Assembly (NCBI GenBank): GCA_030536195.1
Contig: JAUNQL010000056.1
Span: forward strand, 1-7,034
Direction of reading: 5' to 3'
Length of the DNA: 7,034 bases
From: Clostridia bacterium
Lineage (GTDB): Bacteria; Bacillota; Clostridia; Oscillospirales; Acutalibacteraceae
Part shown: positions 5,974 through 7,034 of the stretch, one piece after another
Layout: each line of letters opens with the position of its first letter
Position numbering within the stretch: the first letter of the stretch is position 1
Notes under the pieces: model-generated
The model's input: the letters and a program-made list of their open reading frames with translations, nothing else
Database searches by the model: none
Told to the model about the DNA's origin: nothing
Position numbers and translations under genes: made by a program

Positions 5974-7034
5974 GTGTCCAAGATTAATGTTTTGCCAAAG
6001 CATATGGCTGACCTTATCGCTGCTGGCGAAGTTGTTGAACGCCCAGCATCAGTCATCAAGGAACTTATGGAAAACTCAATCGACGCAGGTGCCACTTCAC
6101 TCACAGTTGAGATAAAGCGTGGCGGCATAACCTATATGCGTGTCACTGACGACGGCTGTGGCATTGAGCGCGATGACGTGCGCAATGCTTTCAAGTCCCA
6201 CGCCACTAGCAAGATCAAGGTGGAGGAGGACCTCCTCTCCATTGGTACTCTTGGCTTCCGTGGCGAGGCACTAGCGTCAATCGCCGCCGTTGCAAAAGTT
6301 GATATTTTGACAAGGACTCCTGATGACGATATAGGTACCCTCTACAAAATCGAGGGTAGTGAAGAGGTAACTCTTGACGACGCTGGTTGTCCACAGGGCA
6401 CAACAATCATCGTCAAAGACATCTTCTTTAACACACCAGCTCGTATGAAGTTCCTTAAAAAGGATGTAACTGAGGGCAATGCTGTTGCAGGTGTTGTTGA
6501 TCGTATCGCACTCTCACATCCAGAGGTTTCAATCCGTTTCATCCGTGACGACAAGCAACAACTTGTCACAACTGGCAACGGCAAACTCCAGAGTGCTGTT
6601 TACTCAGTATTTGGTAAGGACTTTGCAAACGGTCTTGTTGAGACGGAGTATGAACTCGATGGTATCAAGGTGTCTGGTCTTGTTTCACTCCCAGTTGCCT
6701 CCCGTGCCAATCGCGCTATGCAGTTCTTCTTCCTCAATGGCAGACTCGTCAAGAGCATAACTGCTCAGGCTGCCCTTGAGCAGGCATACAAAAACGCAAT
6801 AATGGTCGGCAAGTTCCCATCATGTGTCTTAAACATTGAGGCACCTCTAAACTCAGTTGATGTCAACGTACACCCAGCTAAGACAGAGGTACGTTTTGAA
6901 AACGAGAAGAAGATCTTTGATGCTGTCTACTATGCAACAAAAGCTGCAATAGAGGAAAAGGACAAGCCAAACAAGATTGACCTTGCCAAGGTTGCACTGA
7001 GGCAAGAGAGCAATCCTTTCAAGGAAGAGGCAAG
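5974..7034 (+). CDS. mutL: DNA mismatch repair protein MutL (N-terminal part, runs off the window)
   Basis: MutL is the GHKL ATPase that links MutS-mismatch complexes to strand removal. The window holds 353 codons and two further bases with no stop. Visible motifs: KINVLP (3-8), IAAGEVVERPASVIKELMEN (15-34) with catalytic Glu30 and metal-binding Asn34, DDGCGI (59-64) in the ATP site, GTLGFRGEAL (91-100), GTTIIVKDIFFNTPARMKFL, and NVHPAKTEVRF (298-308) with Lys303, the counterpart of the ATP-contacting lysine in E. coli. Start: GTG at 5974, chosen for the Shine-Dalgarno just upstream and because the protein then begins at the family's usual N-terminus. The C-terminal dimerisation domain lies beyond the edge. 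In organisms without MutH it normally carries the DQHAxxExxxxE endonuclease motif, which cannot be checked here. mutL is co-transcribed with mutS. Confidence 0.97.
   Translation, partial: MSKINVLPKHMADLIAAGEVVERPASVIKELMENSIDAGATSLTVEIKRGGITYMRVTDDGCGIERDDVRNAFKSHATSKIKVEEDLLSIGTLGFRGEALASIAAVAKVDILTRTPDDDIGTLYKIEGSEEVTLDDAGCPQGTTIIVKDIFFNTPARMKFLKKDVTEGNAVAGVVDRIALSHPEVSIRFIRDDKQQLVTTGNGKLQSAVYSVFGKDFANGLVETEYELDGIKVSGLVSLPVASRANRAMQFFFLNGRLVKSITAQAALEQAYKNAIMVGKFPSCVLNIEAPLNSVDVNVHPAKTEVRFENEKKIFDAVYYATKAAIEEKDKPNKIDLAKVALRQESNPFKEEA

Noticed and set aside
6004..6006. ATG at 6004 as the start of mutL
   Set aside because: It would delete the conserved KINVLP segment and ignore the AGGAGGTGA placed for the GTG at 5974.
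6215..6584. Minus-strand open frames over mutL (6215-6406 and 6342-6584)
   Set aside because: They are antisense to the conserved MutL ATPase domain, overlap each other, and have no recognisable product.

Overview
The window looks like an ordinary chromosomal stretch of a moderate-GC Firmicute. The gene order miaB, a YlbF/YmcA-family gene, mutS, mutL is the order known around ymcB-ymcA-(cotE)-mutS-mutL in Bacillus subtilis, and it is common in Clostridia. The strong AGGAGG ribosome-binding sites, the protein variants and the codon preferences (many ACA Thr, CCA Pro and AAG Lys codons) make a Lachnospiraceae-like anaerobe (Butyrivibrio/Pseudobutyrivibrio type) my best guess. That placement is an inference from gene content, not a database result.

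Layout: positions 3-35 hold what looks like the last ten codons of an upstream gene, closed by a strong intrinsic terminator (49-79). A near-consensus promoter (81-109) then drives a single gene (145-1326) for an alpha/beta-hydrolase of the Geobacillus/Staphylococcus lipase type, followed by its own terminator (1338-1371). This lipase is therefore an isolated one-gene unit. It has the full catalytic triad and the zinc-site residues of the family but no signal peptide. Positions 1372-1465 hold a candidate extended -10 promoter and a strong Shine-Dalgarno.

From 1466 to the right edge is a tight forward operon. miaB (tRNA ms2i6A37 methylthiotransferase) overlaps by one base a small YlbF/YmcA-family gene with a cysteine-rich tail. 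After 33 bases comes mutS, and after 15 more comes mutL, which starts at GTG and runs off the window. No terminator is visible between these genes. MutS recognises mismatches and recruits MutL, so the right half is the core of DNA mismatch repair. miaB and the YlbF-like gene both encode probable iron-sulfur proteins: MiaB modifies A37 of UNN-decoding tRNAs, and the YlbF/YmcA/YaaT complex of Bacillus promotes RNase Y-dependent mRNA processing.

I found no new multi-gene system, mobile element, CRISPR array, tRNA or rRNA. The most unusual points are the signal-less lipase with an apparently lost calcium site and the eight-cysteine C-terminus of the YlbF-like protein.
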